Origin: Polynucleobacter sp. 73C-SIWE
GTDB lineage: Bacteria > Pseudomonadota > Gammaproteobacteria > Burkholderiales > Burkholderiaceae
Direction of reading: 5' to 3'
Assembly: GCF_018882465.1 (NCBI RefSeq)
Contig: NZ_JACVOK010000002.1
Location: forward strand, 186,001 to 250,000
Length of the DNA stretch: 64,000 bases
Numbering within the stretch: the stretch's first letter is position 1; each line of letters opens with the position of its first letter. The position numbers and the translations under genes were made by a program. Positions 10,850 through 18,829 of the stretch are shown here, one piece after another. Below the pieces are notes generated by a model, which worked only from the letters and a program-made list of their open reading frames with translations, ran no database searches and was not told where the DNA came from.

Positions 10850-11347
10850 ATGCATTTGTTCTCTGAAAATCTCGCTGTAGAAATTGCCTCTTACTATCGC
10901 AATCTCGCCTTAGGGCATGGGGTGGTACCAAAGGTATTTACCTTGGTAAATGGGGAAGGGGATCAATTTCTATTCTTTATTGATGATCTGGGAATGGAGA
11001 AGGAGGAAGAGGATCAGTTCTTGGCATACATCGTCAAAGAGCATGATGCCGTTTCCTATGCACGTGGCACGCTAGTGATTGTTGAAAAGAATCAGCAATA
11101 CATCGAGTTTGCAGTTGTAGATCGTGATGATGAGGAAGCAATTGTTTGCTCCGCAGAGTTAACACGAGATATGGATGACAAGCCAATCGCCCTTACGGAG
11201 TTTGAAAAAACTTTAGTAAAAAAGACCTCGATTGTTTTTGGAAAACTCTTTGAGCCAGTCAAGCTATCAGAAGCAAAGATAGAAGATTTTGAAAGTCTTT
11301 GGGATGAGATGAAACCCAAGATTTTGCATCGCTCCATGGGAATCTAA
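10850..11347 (+). CDS. Conserved hypothetical protein
   Basis: A 165-residue acidic, soluble protein without signal peptide or membrane segment. I do not recognise a family. It looks like a single alpha/beta domain: an N-terminal helix (AVEIASYYRNLALG), then alternating strands and acidic loops (FLFFIDDLGMEKEEEDQFLAY), and a C-terminal helix ending in ILHRSMGI. It follows the dienelactone hydrolase closely on the same strand, so the two may share a transcript. A short hairpin (CAAGCAC and GTGCTTG, 11350-11369) lies just after the stop but has no U-run. The reading frame itself is convincing because of regular codon use and its length; no function can be offered. Confidence 0.7.
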   Translation: MHLFSENLAVEIASYYRNLALGHGVVPKVFTLVNGEGDQFLFFIDDLGMEKEEEDQFLAYIVKEHDAVSYARGTLVIVEKNQQYIEFAVVDRDDEEAIVCSAELTRDMDDKPIALTEFEKTLVKKTSIVFGKLFEPVKLSEAKIEDFESLWDEMKPKILHRSMGI

Positions 11348-11443
11348 CTCAAGCACATGATGGTGCTTGGTCATTATGGTGGTCTTGTAATTGGTTGATT
11401 GGACCCCATATAAGTAAGGGGTAGAAGTACTGGAGGAGGTGTT

Positions 11444-11530
11444 TGGTGCCCAGGAAGGGACTCGAACCCCCACAACCTTACGATCGCCAGCACCTGAAGC
11501 TGGTGCGTCTACCAATTTCGCCACCTGGGC
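11444..11530 (-). tRNA. tRNA-Leu (anticodon CAG)
   Basis: On the minus strand the acceptor stem GCCCAGG pairs with CCTGGGC, followed by an encoded ACCA end. The D-arm region contains GGTAGACGC, the anticodon stem CCAGC/GCTGG holds a loop with CAG, a long class II variable arm is present, and the T-arm contains GGTTCGAGTCC. The CAG anticodon reads CUG leucine codons. Confidence 0.97.
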
Positions 11531-11538
11531 ATGCCTCT

Positions 11539-11544
11539 ATTATA
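11539..11544 (-). promoter_or_regulatory. -10 box of the tRNA-Leu gene
   Basis: A perfect TATAAT on the minus strand ends eight bases before the mature tRNA 5' end. No clear -35 hexamer is seen at 16-18 bases, so the strength is uncertain. Confidence 0.4.
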
Positions 11545-11687
11545 GAGGGATGGCTACTCCAAGGGCTTTTCTAAGCCAATTTGGCTTTTTCCCTACGGAC
11601 TCGATGGTTTGATACAGTAGGCTTATTCATAACAAAAATAGATATCAATAGATATATAGCAAGGGCATGTATTGCCGAGGGAATTAA

Positions 11688-14069
11688 ATGCGTAAAGCAA
11701 AAGACTTGGTGTCACGTGAGGCTGACCGTTTAGGATCAGTCCAAGGCCACCGAGATGGATTTGGGTTTGTAATCCCCGATGATGGTGGTGAAGATATTTT
11801 TCTCTCTGAGCGAGAGATGTCTCGTGTCATGCACGGCGATAGGGTCAATGTCAGAGTATTGGGAACCGATCGACGTGGTCGTCCCGAAGGGCAGATTGTT
11901 GAAGTTGTTCTACATGCAAATAAAGTGGTCATTGGCAGATTGCTCAATGAGAACGGCGTCTTAATTGTTGCGCCTGAAGATAATCGGATTGGCCATGACA
12001 TCTTGATTCCGCCAAAGGGACAAGGTCAAGCAAAATTAGGTCAAGTAGTGAGTGTTGAGATCATTGACTATCCCGATAGCTATCGCCAAGCTGTGGGCCG
12101 TGTCGTAGAGGTTCTGGGTGAGATTGACGATCCCGGTATGGAGATCGAAATCGCTGTACGCAAGTACGGTGTACCCCATGAGTTCTCAGCTGCTGCCATG
12201 AAAGAAGCTGCAGCACTCCCAGATTCTGTACAACAAGAAGATTTAGAGGGTCGCGTTGATTTACGCGATATCCCTTTGGTCACCATTGATGGTGCTGATG
12301 CTAGAGACTTTGATGATGCGGTGTATTGCGAGCCCATTATGTACGGTAAAACCAAAGCTTGGCGTTTAATTGTAGGTATTGCCGATGTGTCGCATTACGT
12401 TAAACCAGGTCATCCATTGGATGATGAAGGTTTGCTACGTGCCACTTCGGTGTATTTTCCAAGACGCGTCATTCCAATGCTTCCAGAGAAGATCTCGAAT
12501 GGCCTGTGTTCCCTCAATCCAGGTGTAGACCGTCTCTGTATGGTCTGTGACTCTGTAGTAGATAACAACGGCATTGTGCTGGCTTATCAGTTCTATCCAG
12601 CAGTGATGCATTCTGCTCAGCGTTTTACTTATGACACGGTTTGGGAGATCCTATCTAATAGCAAGGGACCTGAAGCTGTGCGATTTGCTCAGTTCAGCCC
12701 ATTGCTGGGTAATCTGTACTCCCTTTATAAGATTCTCTTAGCGGCACGTGAGAAGCGGGGTGCCATTGAGTTTGAAACCACTGAGACTCAGATCATCAGT
12801 AATGAGCTTGGCAAGATCTTGCGCATTGAGCCGCGCCTGCGCAATGATGCACATCGCTTAATTGAAGAGTGCATGTTGACGGCAAACGTTTGTGCTGCAG
12901 ATTTTATTGATAAAAATAAACACTTAAGCCTGTACCGTGTTCACGGAGAGCCCTCTGAAGAGAAGCTGGTGACCTTACGCCAAGTGCTGAGAACTTCAGG
13001 TCTTTCACTGGGTGGTGGTGAAAAACCAAAGCCCCGTGATTTTGCAAAATTGATGCGCGAGATCAAAGATCGCCCTGATGCCAATATGCTGCAGTCCGTA
13101 GTATTGCGCTCTATGCAACAAGCGATGTATCAGCCAGACAATGAAGGCCACTTTGGCTTAGCTTATCCAGCGTACTCGCATTTCACAAGCCCAATTCGCA
13201 GGTATCCAGATCTACTGACGCATCGTGTCATTAAGTCGATTCTGCAGAAAAAGCCATACGCTCCTGTATTGCCAGCTAGTGTTCCGCTCAATCTCACGCT
13301 GCCGCGCAAGGGTAAAGGGCGTGAGAATGCAGTCAATGCCAAGAAATCCCATAGTGATGCTAAAGCCGGTGCTGCTAAAGGCGCTAAAACACCAAAAGGT
13401 GCAAACGCTGCTTTGCCAATCTGGGGTCAATTAGGTGTTCACTGCTCTTCCAATGAGCGCCGTGCAGATGAGGCATCACGTGATGTTGAGGCATGGCTTA
13501 AGTGCTATTACATGCGCGACCATTTGGGTCAAGAATATGCGGGCACAGTAACCAGCGTTGCTAACTTTGGATTATTTATTCAGCTCGAGAACCTCTTTGT
13601 TGAAGGCATGGTTCACGTGACTGAGTTAGGCGGTGATTACTTCCAGTATGACGAGGCTCGTCAAGAGCTACGAGGAGAGAGAACCGGGATTCGTTATCGC
13701 TTAGGCGATCGTTTGCATGTTCTCGTCAGCCGTGTTGATCTAGATGCCCGCAAGATTGAATTTAGTCTTGTGAAGTCGATGGGCGCAGAAGCTGGCGGTG
13801 TCTCTAGTCGTCGTCAACTGCTCTTAGCTACGGATACTGGTAGGCCTAATAAGAAGGCAGCCTCCAAGAAGAGCCGTCCTGCAAGTAAGGTTCCACAAAA
13901 GCCTAGCGGCATCAATGTGAATGCTGCTAAGTCTGCAGGTAATTTGAATGCCAACCAATCCAAGAGTAAAGCGGGTCGCAAGAATGGCAAATCGAAACCT
14001 GGAAGATCTGTTGGTAAACCAGCTGGTAGCAAGCCACCGGTGCGAAGCACCAATGCTCGCCGTAAATAA
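11688..14069 (+). CDS. rnr: Ribonuclease R
   Basis: RNase R is a processive 3'-5' exoribonuclease that degrades structured RNA and acts in tmRNA-linked quality control. Domains: cold-shock domains at about residues 15-160; the RNB catalytic domain with DARDFDDAVYCE, which carries the metal-binding aspartates, and HFTSPIRRYPDL; an S1 domain at about 610-690 (GTVTSVANFGLFIQLENL); and a Lys/Ser/Ala-rich basic tail from about 715. A Lys/Ala/Gly-rich insert of about 60 residues (518-580) separates HRVIKSIL from GVHCSSNERRADEASRDVE inside the RNB region; it is absent from E. coli RNase R. Start ATG 11688 has a GAGGG site. rlmB follows after 15 bases, the usual rnr-rlmB pair. Confidence 0.97.
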   Translation: MRKAKDLVSREADRLGSVQGHRDGFGFVIPDDGGEDIFLSEREMSRVMHGDRVNVRVLGTDRRGRPEGQIVEVVLHANKVVIGRLLNENGVLIVAPEDNRIGHDILIPPKGQGQAKLGQVVSVEIIDYPDSYRQAVGRVVEVLGEIDDPGMEIEIAVRKYGVPHEFSAAAMKEAAALPDSVQQEDLEGRVDLRDIPLVTIDGADARDFDDAVYCEPIMYGKTKAWRLIVGIADVSHYVKPGHPLDDEGLLRATSVYFPRRVIPMLPEKISNGLCSLNPGVDRLCMVCDSVVDNNGIVLAYQFYPAVMHSAQRFTYDTVWEILSNSKGPEAVRFAQFSPLLGNLYSLYKILLAAREKRGAIEFETTETQIISNELGKILRIEPRLRNDAHRLIEECMLTANVCAADFIDKNKHLSLYRVHGEPSEEKLVTLRQVLRTSGLSLGGGEKPKPRDFAKLMREIKDRPDANMLQSVVLRSMQQAMYQPDNEGHFGLAYPAYSHFTSPIRRYPDLLTHRVIKSILQKKPYAPVLPASVPLNLTLPRKGKGRENAVNAKKSHSDAKAGAAKGAKTPKGANAALPIWGQLGVHCSSNERRADEASRDVEAWLKCYYMRDHLGQEYAGTVTSVANFGLFIQLENLFVEGMVHVTELGGDYFQYDEARQELRGERTGIRYRLGDRLHVLVSRVDLDARKIEFSLVKSMGAEAGGVSSRRQLLLATDTGRPNKKAASKKSRPASKVPQKPSGINVNAAKSAGNLNANQSKSKAGRKNGKSKPGRSVGKPAGSKPPVRSTNARRK

Positions 14070-14084
14070 AGAGTAAATAAAACA

Positions 14085-14852
14085 ATGAAACAAATATTAG
14101 TTGGCTTTCATGCGGTTCAAGCGCGCTTACGCGTTGATCCTGATAGCTTGAAAGCGGTTTACTTTGACCCCAGTCGTCGCGATAGACGAATGGGTGATTT
14201 TTTAAAGCAAGCTGAAGAGATCTTGGGTGAACGATTGCATGCGGCTGATGCGGAGCGTTTGCATAAACTGACTGGCCATGATCGTCACCAAGGTGTTGTT
14301 GCCTTGGCTGAAAAAATGACTGTAGCGCGTACGATCACTGAAGTGGTGGAAGATGCTGAGAGTGCTCAGAAGAAACCATTATTCCTAGTGTTGGATGGCG
14401 TGACTGATCCACACAACTTCGGCGCCTGCTTACGGGTTGCAGATGGTGCAGGGGTTGATGCAGTAGTCATTCCAAAAGATCGTTCGGCATCTATTAATGC
14501 AACCGTCAGCAAGGTATCGAGCGGCGCATCTGAAGTCATGCCCGTGATTACAGTAACTAACCTTGTACGTAGCATGAAAAAGATGCAAGAGGCTGGTGTT
14601 TGGCTAGTGGGCACTGATGATGAAGCTGAAAAGTCAATCTATGATCTTGACCTTACGGGTCCGATCGCAATAGTGATGGGCGCTGAGGGTGAGGGCATGC
14701 GTCGTCTTACCCGTGAAACCTGTGATGAGCTTGTACGCATCCCAATGCAAGGTGTAGTGTCAAGTTTGAATGTTTCTGTAGCAAGCGGCGTATGCTTGTA
14801 TGAGGCATTAAGACAGCGCCTAGCGAAAGCAACTAATAAAGCTGCCAAGTAA
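14085..14852 (+). CDS. rlmB: 23S rRNA (guanosine-2'-O-)-methyltransferase RlmB
   Basis: RlmB is a SPOUT methyltransferase that methylates G2251 of 23S rRNA in the peptidyl transferase centre. The 255-residue protein has the small N-terminal substrate-binding domain (GFHAVQARL, with [13 protein letters not shown] text at [11 protein letters not shown]) and a SpoU knot domain with [35 protein letters not shown] and the SAM-pocket end [21 protein letters not shown]. All three SPOUT motifs are intact. It is coupled to rnr, and a DUF2892 gene follows after 19 bases on the same strand. Confidence 0.97.
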   Translation: MKQILVGFHAVQARLRVDPDSLKAVYFDPSRRDRRMGDFLKQAEEILGERLHAADAERLHKLTGHDRHQGVVALAEKMTVARTITEVVEDAESAQKKPLFLVLDGVTDPHNFGACLRVADGAGVDAVVIPKDRSASINATVSKVSSGASEVMPVITVTNLVRSMKKMQEAGVWLVGTDDEAEKSIYDLDLTGPIAIVMGAEGEGMRRLTRETCDELVRIPMQGVVSSLNVSVASGVCLYEALRQRLAKATNKAAK

Positions 14853-14871
14853 GTTACCTGAAAGGCCTTAT

Positions 14872-15057
14872 ATGAAATGCAATATTGGTCACACTGACCG
14901 TGTTCTCCGCATGACCGTTGGCGTTACCCTGATCGGTTTAGCAGTATTTGGGGTTACTGGACCTTGGGCCTGGATTGGCATCATTCCATTAGCAACCGGC
15001 ATGCTTGGTAATTGCCCCGCTTATGGCTTACTTGGCATTGATACCGCCAATAAGTAA
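14872..15057 (+). CDS. DUF2892 (YgaP-like transmembrane) family protein
   Basis: A 61-residue inner-membrane protein. Its start, MKCNIGHTDRVLRMTVG, is the usual opening of the DUF2892 family. Two hydrophobic helices follow (VGVTLIGLAVFGVTG and AWIGIIPLATGMLG), and then CPAYGLLGI, the conserved Cys-Pro region also found in the membrane part of the rhodanese YgaP. Two cysteines (residues 3 and 46) fit the family pattern. It is probably the last gene of the rnr-rlmB unit; transaldolase is convergent 22 bases downstream. The function of stand-alone members is not known. Confidence 0.9.
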   Translation: MKCNIGHTDRVLRMTVGVTLIGLAVFGVTGPWAWIGIIPLATGMLGNCPAYGLLGIDTANK

Positions 15058-15079
15058 AACAAAGCAGCGATTAGAGGTC

Positions 15080-16045
15080 TTACTTAGCGAGTAGGGCTTC
15101 TAGTTTTTCTGTATCAATACAGAAATTACGAATACCCTCAGCTAATTTCTCAGTTGCCATTGCATCATTATTGAGTTGTAGACGGAAACTAGACTCATCT
15201 AGCTTCAGTGGCGACAGTTTTTCTATTTGAGCGCCATCTACATCTAGTTTTTTAATAACTGGTGCAGTGCTACTTTGCAATTCTGCTAAAAGCTCTGGGC
15301 TGATTGTGAGCAAGTCACAGCCAGCAAGCTCAAGGATCTGACTGGTATTGCGAAAGCTCGCACCCATAATCTCGGTAGCAATACCAAAGTGCTTGTAATA
15401 CGTAAAAATTGTCTTGACTGAAGTGACACCAGGGTCGTTAGCACCACCATGGCTAGCATCATTCCAGTTGGCCCCCAGCTTAGCCTTATTCCAATCGGTA
15501 ATACGCCCCACAAATGGCGAGATCAACTTTGCATTTGCTGCACCACAGGCTGCAGCCTGCACCAAAGAGAAGAGCAGAGTCATATTGCAATGAATACCAA
15601 CCGCTTCTAGTTCTTTAGCGGCTGCAATACCTTCCCAAGTGCCAGCAAGCTTAATCAAGATCCGCTTGCGATCAATACCATGTGATTCATATAAGGCAAT
15701 AATATGTTTAGCCTTAGTTATGGTTGCTTTAGTATCAAAAGAGAGCCGCGCATCGACTTCAGTAGAAACACGCCCCGGAACAATTTTCAGAATCTCTAAA
15801 CCAAACGCCACCAAGATATAGTCAACTAAGTCGGTAGGGCTCATACCAGGATGCGCATTTTTTACTGATTGCACCAGGGCCTGGTAATTACTCTGCTGAG
15901 CTGCCTTGAGAATGAGCGATGGATTAGTTGTCGCATCCTGCGGCTGAAATGCTTGCATGCGCTCAAAGTCACCAGTATCGGCAACGACCGTTGTGAGCTT
16001 TTTGAGTTGCTCTAGTTGGTTTAGGGCTGAAGAGGTGCTATTCAT
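15080..16045 (-). CDS. tal: Transaldolase
   Basis: Transaldolase moves a dihydroxyacetone unit between sugar phosphates in the non-oxidative pentose phosphate pathway. The 321-residue length fits the long TalB-like form. Motifs: [24 protein letters not shown] at the N-terminus, with the conserved DATTNPSL; the catalytic lysine in [30 protein letters not shown]; and [12 protein letters not shown]. It is divergent from rpiA, which acts in the same pathway, with a 105-base gap that contains a palindrome at 16095-16106. The arrangement suggests shared control, though no regulator is seen here. Confidence 0.97.
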   Translation of the reverse strand: MNSTSSALNQLEQLKKLTTVVADTGDFERMQAFQPQDATTNPSLILKAAQQSNYQALVQSVKNAHPGMSPTDLVDYILVAFGLEILKIVPGRVSTEVDARLSFDTKATITKAKHIIALYESHGIDRKRILIKLAGTWEGIAAAKELEAVGIHCNMTLLFSLVQAAACGAANAKLISPFVGRITDWNKAKLGANWNDASHGGANDPGVTSVKTIFTYYKHFGIATEIMGASFRNTSQILELAGCDLLTISPELLAELQSSTAPVIKKLDVDGAQIEKLSPLKLDESSFRLQLNNDAMATEKLAEGIRNFCIDTEKLEALLAK

Positions 16046-16094
16046 GGCTAGATTGGTCTAAATAAAGGGTCTGCTTGATTGGGTGTCTTGTGAT

Positions 16095-16106
16095 TATCAT
16101 ATGATA
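16095..16106. promoter_or_regulatory. Perfect palindrome TATCATATGATA between tal and rpiA
   Basis: A 12-base perfect palindrome lies in the 105-base divergent region, 45 bases before rpiA and 50 before tal. It could be an operator for both genes or a chance A/T-rich palindrome. Confidence 0.3.
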
Positions 16107-16150
16107 GATGCATTAACTACTCTGTTCCAGTAAAGGCGTTTGGCAGGATT

Positions 16151-16861
16151 ATGAACCAAGATCAACTTAAACAAATGGTAGGTGAAGCGGCGCGCGACGA
16201 AGTCTTAAAGCTGCCAGCAGGACAAATTTTAGGCGTCGGAACAGGCTCAACTGCTAACTGCTTCATCGATGCCTTAGCTCCACATAAAGATCATTTTGCA
16301 GGAACAGTGTCGAGTTCTAACGCAACGACCGAGCGTTTACTGAAACATGGCTTTCAGGTTTTAGATCCCAATGATGTAGCCAGCTTACCTGCTTATGTCG
16401 ATGGTGCAGATGAAATTGATCCAGCAGGCCACATGATTAAAGGTGGCGGCGGGGCGCTTACGCGAGAAAAAATTATTGCCTCTATGGCTAGGCAATTTAT
16501 TTGCATTTGTGATTCCTCTAAGCAGGTGCCAGTTCTGGGTAACTTTGCACTTCCAGTAGAAATCATCCCATTGGCAAAAGGTGCGGTCAGCAGAGAGTTA
16601 GAGAAATTCGGCGGCAAGGTCAAACTCCGTTTGGCTAAAAATACCCGTGCAGATTTAAATCAAACCCCAAGCGAGCCCTTTGTGACCGATAACGGTGGGT
16701 GGATATTGGATGTCGCAGGCTTAAAGATTGCAGATCCAATTCAGATGGAAACGCAAATCAATCAGATTGCTGGCGTGATCACAGTAGGCTTATTTGCAAA
16801 AGAGAAGGCCAATATCTTATTGGTCAGTAACGCCTCTGGCGTTAGTCGCATCCCACTCTAG
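16151..16861 (+). CDS. rpiA: Ribose-5-phosphate isomerase A
   Basis: RpiA interconverts ribose 5-phosphate and ribulose 5-phosphate. The 236-residue protein shows the phosphate-binding VGTGSTA, the motif DGADEID with the catalytic aspartates, KGGGGALTREKI, and the C-terminal GVITVGLFA before the end IPL. All family blocks are present and the length is close to E. coli RpiA (219). The gene is divergent from transaldolase, so two enzymes of the non-oxidative pentose phosphate pathway sit back to back. The strong hairpin at 16881-16907 is oriented mainly for the minus strand but may also stop rpiA transcripts. Confidence 0.97.
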   Translation: MNQDQLKQMVGEAARDEVLKLPAGQILGVGTGSTANCFIDALAPHKDHFAGTVSSSNATTERLLKHGFQVLDPNDVASLPAYVDGADEIDPAGHMIKGGGGALTREKIIASMARQFICICDSSKQVPVLGNFALPVEIIPLAKGAVSRELEKFGGKVKLRLAKNTRADLNQTPSEPFVTDNGGWILDVAGLKIADPIQMETQINQIAGVITVGLFAKEKANILLVSNASGVSRIPL

Positions 16862-16870
16862 TTAGCAAAA

Positions 16871-16907
16871 GGAAATAAAAAACCCGACGGGGCTTCCCCA
16901 TCGGGTT
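16871..16907 (-). terminator. Strong intrinsic terminator of the candidate sRNA
   Basis: Read on the minus strand, AACCCGATGGGG pairs with CCCCGTCGGGTT over 12 base pairs (one G-U) around the loop AAG, followed by a T-run TTTTATTT. On the plus strand the same stem is followed only by GTTTGCC, so the natural user is a minus-strand transcript. Confidence 0.85.
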
Positions 16908-17034
16908 GTTTGCCATGGATTGCATGGCGCAGGCGCTCGGAAGAGATTTAGTTCCTTAGCCTATGAGCATATAGATACGCTCATTTCAGAGTGGCTTTCG
17001 CCAATGTAGTGGGACACAAAATCTGTCTCACCAC
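16873..17034 (-). ncRNA. Candidate small RNA between yggX and rpiA
   Basis: An unannotated minus-strand unit of about 160 bases has both a promoter (17041-17069) and a strong terminator (16871-16907) but no plausible ORF. Hairpins between them: TGGC-GAAA-GCCA with a GNRA tetraloop (16992-17003), ATGAGC...GCTCAT with a 10-base loop (16963-16984), and a weaker 5' stem made of GTGG/CCAC and GACA/TGTC. I do not recognise it as tmRNA, RNase P RNA or SRP RNA, and I could not fit it to the 6S RNA fold. With hfq in the window and a U-tailed terminator, an Hfq-bound regulatory RNA is a reasonable guess; 6S RNA of a divergent type is the alternative. Confidence 0.6.
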
Positions 17035-17040
17035 GATTAC

Positions 17041-17069
17041 ATCCTATGCCTGCAAATTTAGACTGTCAA
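17041..17069 (-). promoter_or_regulatory. Sigma-70 promoter of the candidate sRNA
   Basis: Minus strand: perfect -35 TTGACA (17064-17069), a 17-base spacer, and -10 TAGGAT (17041-17046). It lies downstream of yggX and points away from it, toward the terminator at 16871-16907, so it does not serve any protein gene. Confidence 0.65.
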
Positions 17070-17131
17070 CAGCTGGAAACCAGTTTTAAAAATTTATTTA
17101 TGCTGTCCCGCAGCAAGCTAGGTAATGCTAT

Positions 17132-17404
17132 TTATTCTGCTGGTGGAACGTAGCCCTGAGCCATATCTGCACCACCTTCAAAGAAGTATTTTTCAACTTG
17201 CTTGAGAAGGTACTGGCGAGCACGGGGGTCCGCCATATTGAGGCGGTTCTCATTAATCAACATGGTTTGATGCTTTAACCATGCAGCCCAAGCTTCTTTG
17301 GAAACTTGATTCCAAATCTTTTTTCCAAGCTCACCAGGAAGCGGAGCGAAATCCATTCCTTCAGATTCTTTATTGAGCTTGATACATTGAACCATGCGTG
17401 CCAT
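17132..17404 (-). CDS. yggX: Probable Fe(2+)-trafficking protein YggX
   Basis: A 90-residue cytoplasmic protein of the YggX family, linked in enterobacteria to iron handling and protection of iron-sulfur clusters from oxidation. The start [19 protein letters not shown] has the conserved cysteine at position 7, followed by PPL-like [34 protein letters not shown] and the end [15 protein letters not shown], all typical. Length is the family norm. It lies 22 bases after argA on the same strand, so the two are probably co-transcribed. No Fur site was seen. Confidence 0.96.
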   Translation of the reverse strand: MARMVQCIKLNKESEGMDFAPLPGELGKKIWNQVSKEAWAAWLKHQTMLINENRLNMADPRARQYLLKQVEKYFFEGGADMAQGYVPPAE

Positions 17405-17426
17405 CTGTAATGCCTTTCTTAAATCT

Positions 17427-18791
17427 TTATAGATCTTTTGTTAAAACCATGGACTTACGATCCCAGTTATAAATTTGTTTTCTTTCTTCAGGCAAGTCGT
17501 CAACGGTAGCCCGCTTAAAGCCGCGCTTTAAGAACCAATGTTCTGTTCTGGTAGTGAGAACAAATAATTTTTTAATACCTTCTTGCTTGGCGCGCATTTC
17601 AACACGCTTGAGAAGGCGTTCACCGTCGCCTGAACCTTGGACGTCTGGATCAACCGCCAGGCATGCAAGCTCACCAACCCCATTGGGGAATGGGAAGAGG
17701 GCAGCGCAGCCGAAGAGAACACGGTCATGTTCGATGACGGAGAAGCGCTGAATATCGCGCTCAATAACATCTTGTCCGCGAGCAGCTAAGATACCTTCTT
17801 CTTCAAGCGGCATCGTCAACTGCAAGATACCACCCACATCATCTTGATTGGCTTCACGCAAGTTTTCAATATCGGAAGAGGCGAGCATCATACCAATACC
17901 GTCATGGGTAAATAGTTCTTCTAATAAGGCACCATCTTGATTACATGGCAAGAAGTGAACACGGCTCACGCCTGCCCTGATAGCTCTACCAGAGATATTG
18001 AGAAGACTCTTCATGCCGAGATCTAGCTCTTTGTTCTCTGTCATATAGTCTTGCAACTGAGGCAAAGATAATTCTGTAATCAGATCACCTTCTGCATCGT
18101 GTAGACCTGCATAAGGGCTCAAGAAGATCAACTTATCAGCCTTCAGGGCGGCGGCAGTAGAAGCAGCTACATCCTCATAGGCGAGATTAAATGCCTGTCC
18201 AGTAGGCGAGAAGCCTAAGGGTGAGAGCAAGACAATCTTGTTGCTATCCAAAGACTGCGTAATAGAGGTGGAGTCTACCTTGCGCACTAAACCGGTGTGG
18301 ATGTAATCAGTGCCTTCAACAACACCTACTGGCATTGCAGTAATAAAGTTTCCGGAGATCACAGAGATGCGTGATCCTGCCATTGGAGTGTTTGGCAAAC
18401 CACGGCTAAAGGCGGCCTCAATATCAAGACGCAATTCACCAGCAGCTTCTTTGACGCACTCGAGGGCAGCGGCATCGGTAATCCGATAGCTGTGCATTGC
18501 ACTCTTACCAAATTTACTTTTGATCTTACGTAAAGTGAGCTGCTCTTCAATCTGCGGACGAATACCATGTACTAAAACAATGCGCATACCCATGGCATGC
18601 AACATCGCAATATCCTCAATCAGATTCTCAAGACCAATTTCCTGGACGAGCTCACCAGCAAAAGCAATGACAAAGGTCTTTTCACGGAAGCTATGAATGT
18701 AGGGCGCAACATCGCGCAACCACCCTACAAAGGGGAAGTTGGAGGTAGATTCTTCGGCGTTTGAGGCCTGGTTCGGTGCATTTGTTGGCAT
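17427..18791 (-). CDS. argA: Amino-acid N-acetyltransferase (N-acetylglutamate synthase)
   Basis: ArgA makes N-acetylglutamate from glutamate and acetyl-CoA, the first step of arginine synthesis, and is usually inhibited by arginine. The 454-residue protein has an N-terminal amino-acid-kinase-like domain ([41 protein letters not shown]) and a C-terminal GNAT domain with [21 protein letters not shown] and [15 protein letters not shown] chose ATG 18791 rather than an upstream codon at 18851, because the longer version would run through hrpA and adds an atypical hydrophobic stretch. A TATAAT at 18801-18806 puts transcript initiation about three bases before this ATG, which suggests a near-leaderless mRNA. 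yggX follows. Confidence 0.95.
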   Translation of the reverse strand: MPTNAPNQASNAEESTSNFPFVGWLRDVAPYIHSFREKTFVIAFAGELVQEIGLENLIEDIAMLHAMGMRIVLVHGIRPQIEEQLTLRKIKSKFGKSAMHSYRITDAAALECVKEAAGELRLDIEAAFSRGLPNTPMAGSRISVISGNFITAMPVGVVEGTDYIHTGLVRKVDSTSITQSLDSNKIVLLSPLGFSPTGQAFNLAYEDVAASTAAALKADKLIFLSPYAGLHDAEGDLITELSLPQLQDYMTENKELDLGMKSLLNISGRAIRAGVSRVHFLPCNQDGALLEELFTHDGIGMMLASSDIENLREANQDDVGGILQLTMPLEEEGILAARGQDVIERDIQRFSVIEHDRVLFGCAALFPFPNGVGELACLAVDPDVQGSGDGERLLKRVEMRAKQEGIKKLFVLTTRTEHWFLKRGFKRATVDDLPEERKQIYNWDRKSMVLTKDL

Positions 18792-18800
18792 AGTGAGAAA

Positions 18801-18829
18801 ATTATAGGGTGCAAGAGCCCATAAACCAA
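18801..18829 (-). promoter_or_regulatory. Promoter for argA with almost no leader
   Basis: Minus strand: -35 TTGGTT (18824-18829), 17-base spacer, perfect -10 TATAAT (18801-18806). The expected start site is near 18794, three bases before the argA ATG. No Shine-Dalgarno sequence is seen before that ATG, which fits leaderless initiation. The promoter lies within the first codons of the divergent hrpA gene. Confidence 0.5.

Larger units (their letters stand above)
11348..11687. other. 340-base gap holding tRNA-Leu
   Basis: Besides the tRNA, this gap shows a hairpin without U-run at 11350-11369 and a small terminator-like element on the plus strand (AAGCCA, loop ATT, TGGCTTTTT, 11573-11590). 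Nothing that needs this terminator was found between the tRNA and rnr, so the second element is of unknown meaning. The rnr leader is A/T-rich with a GAGGG ribosome binding site. Confidence 0.5.

Noticed and set aside
11573..11590. Short terminator-like hairpin before rnr
   Set aside because: Only a 6-base-pair stem with a 3-base loop, and no plus-strand transcript upstream that needs it was identified.
13212..13434. Overlapping ORFs on both strands inside the RNase R insert
   Set aside because: The RNase R frame runs through the region without a stop and has clear homology on both sides, so these are shadows of the low-complexity insert.
16873..17034. Identification of the candidate sRNA as 6S RNA
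   Set aside because: I could not form the long rod with central bubble that defines 6S RNA; the unit is built of several separate short hairpins. Left as an unknown small RNA.
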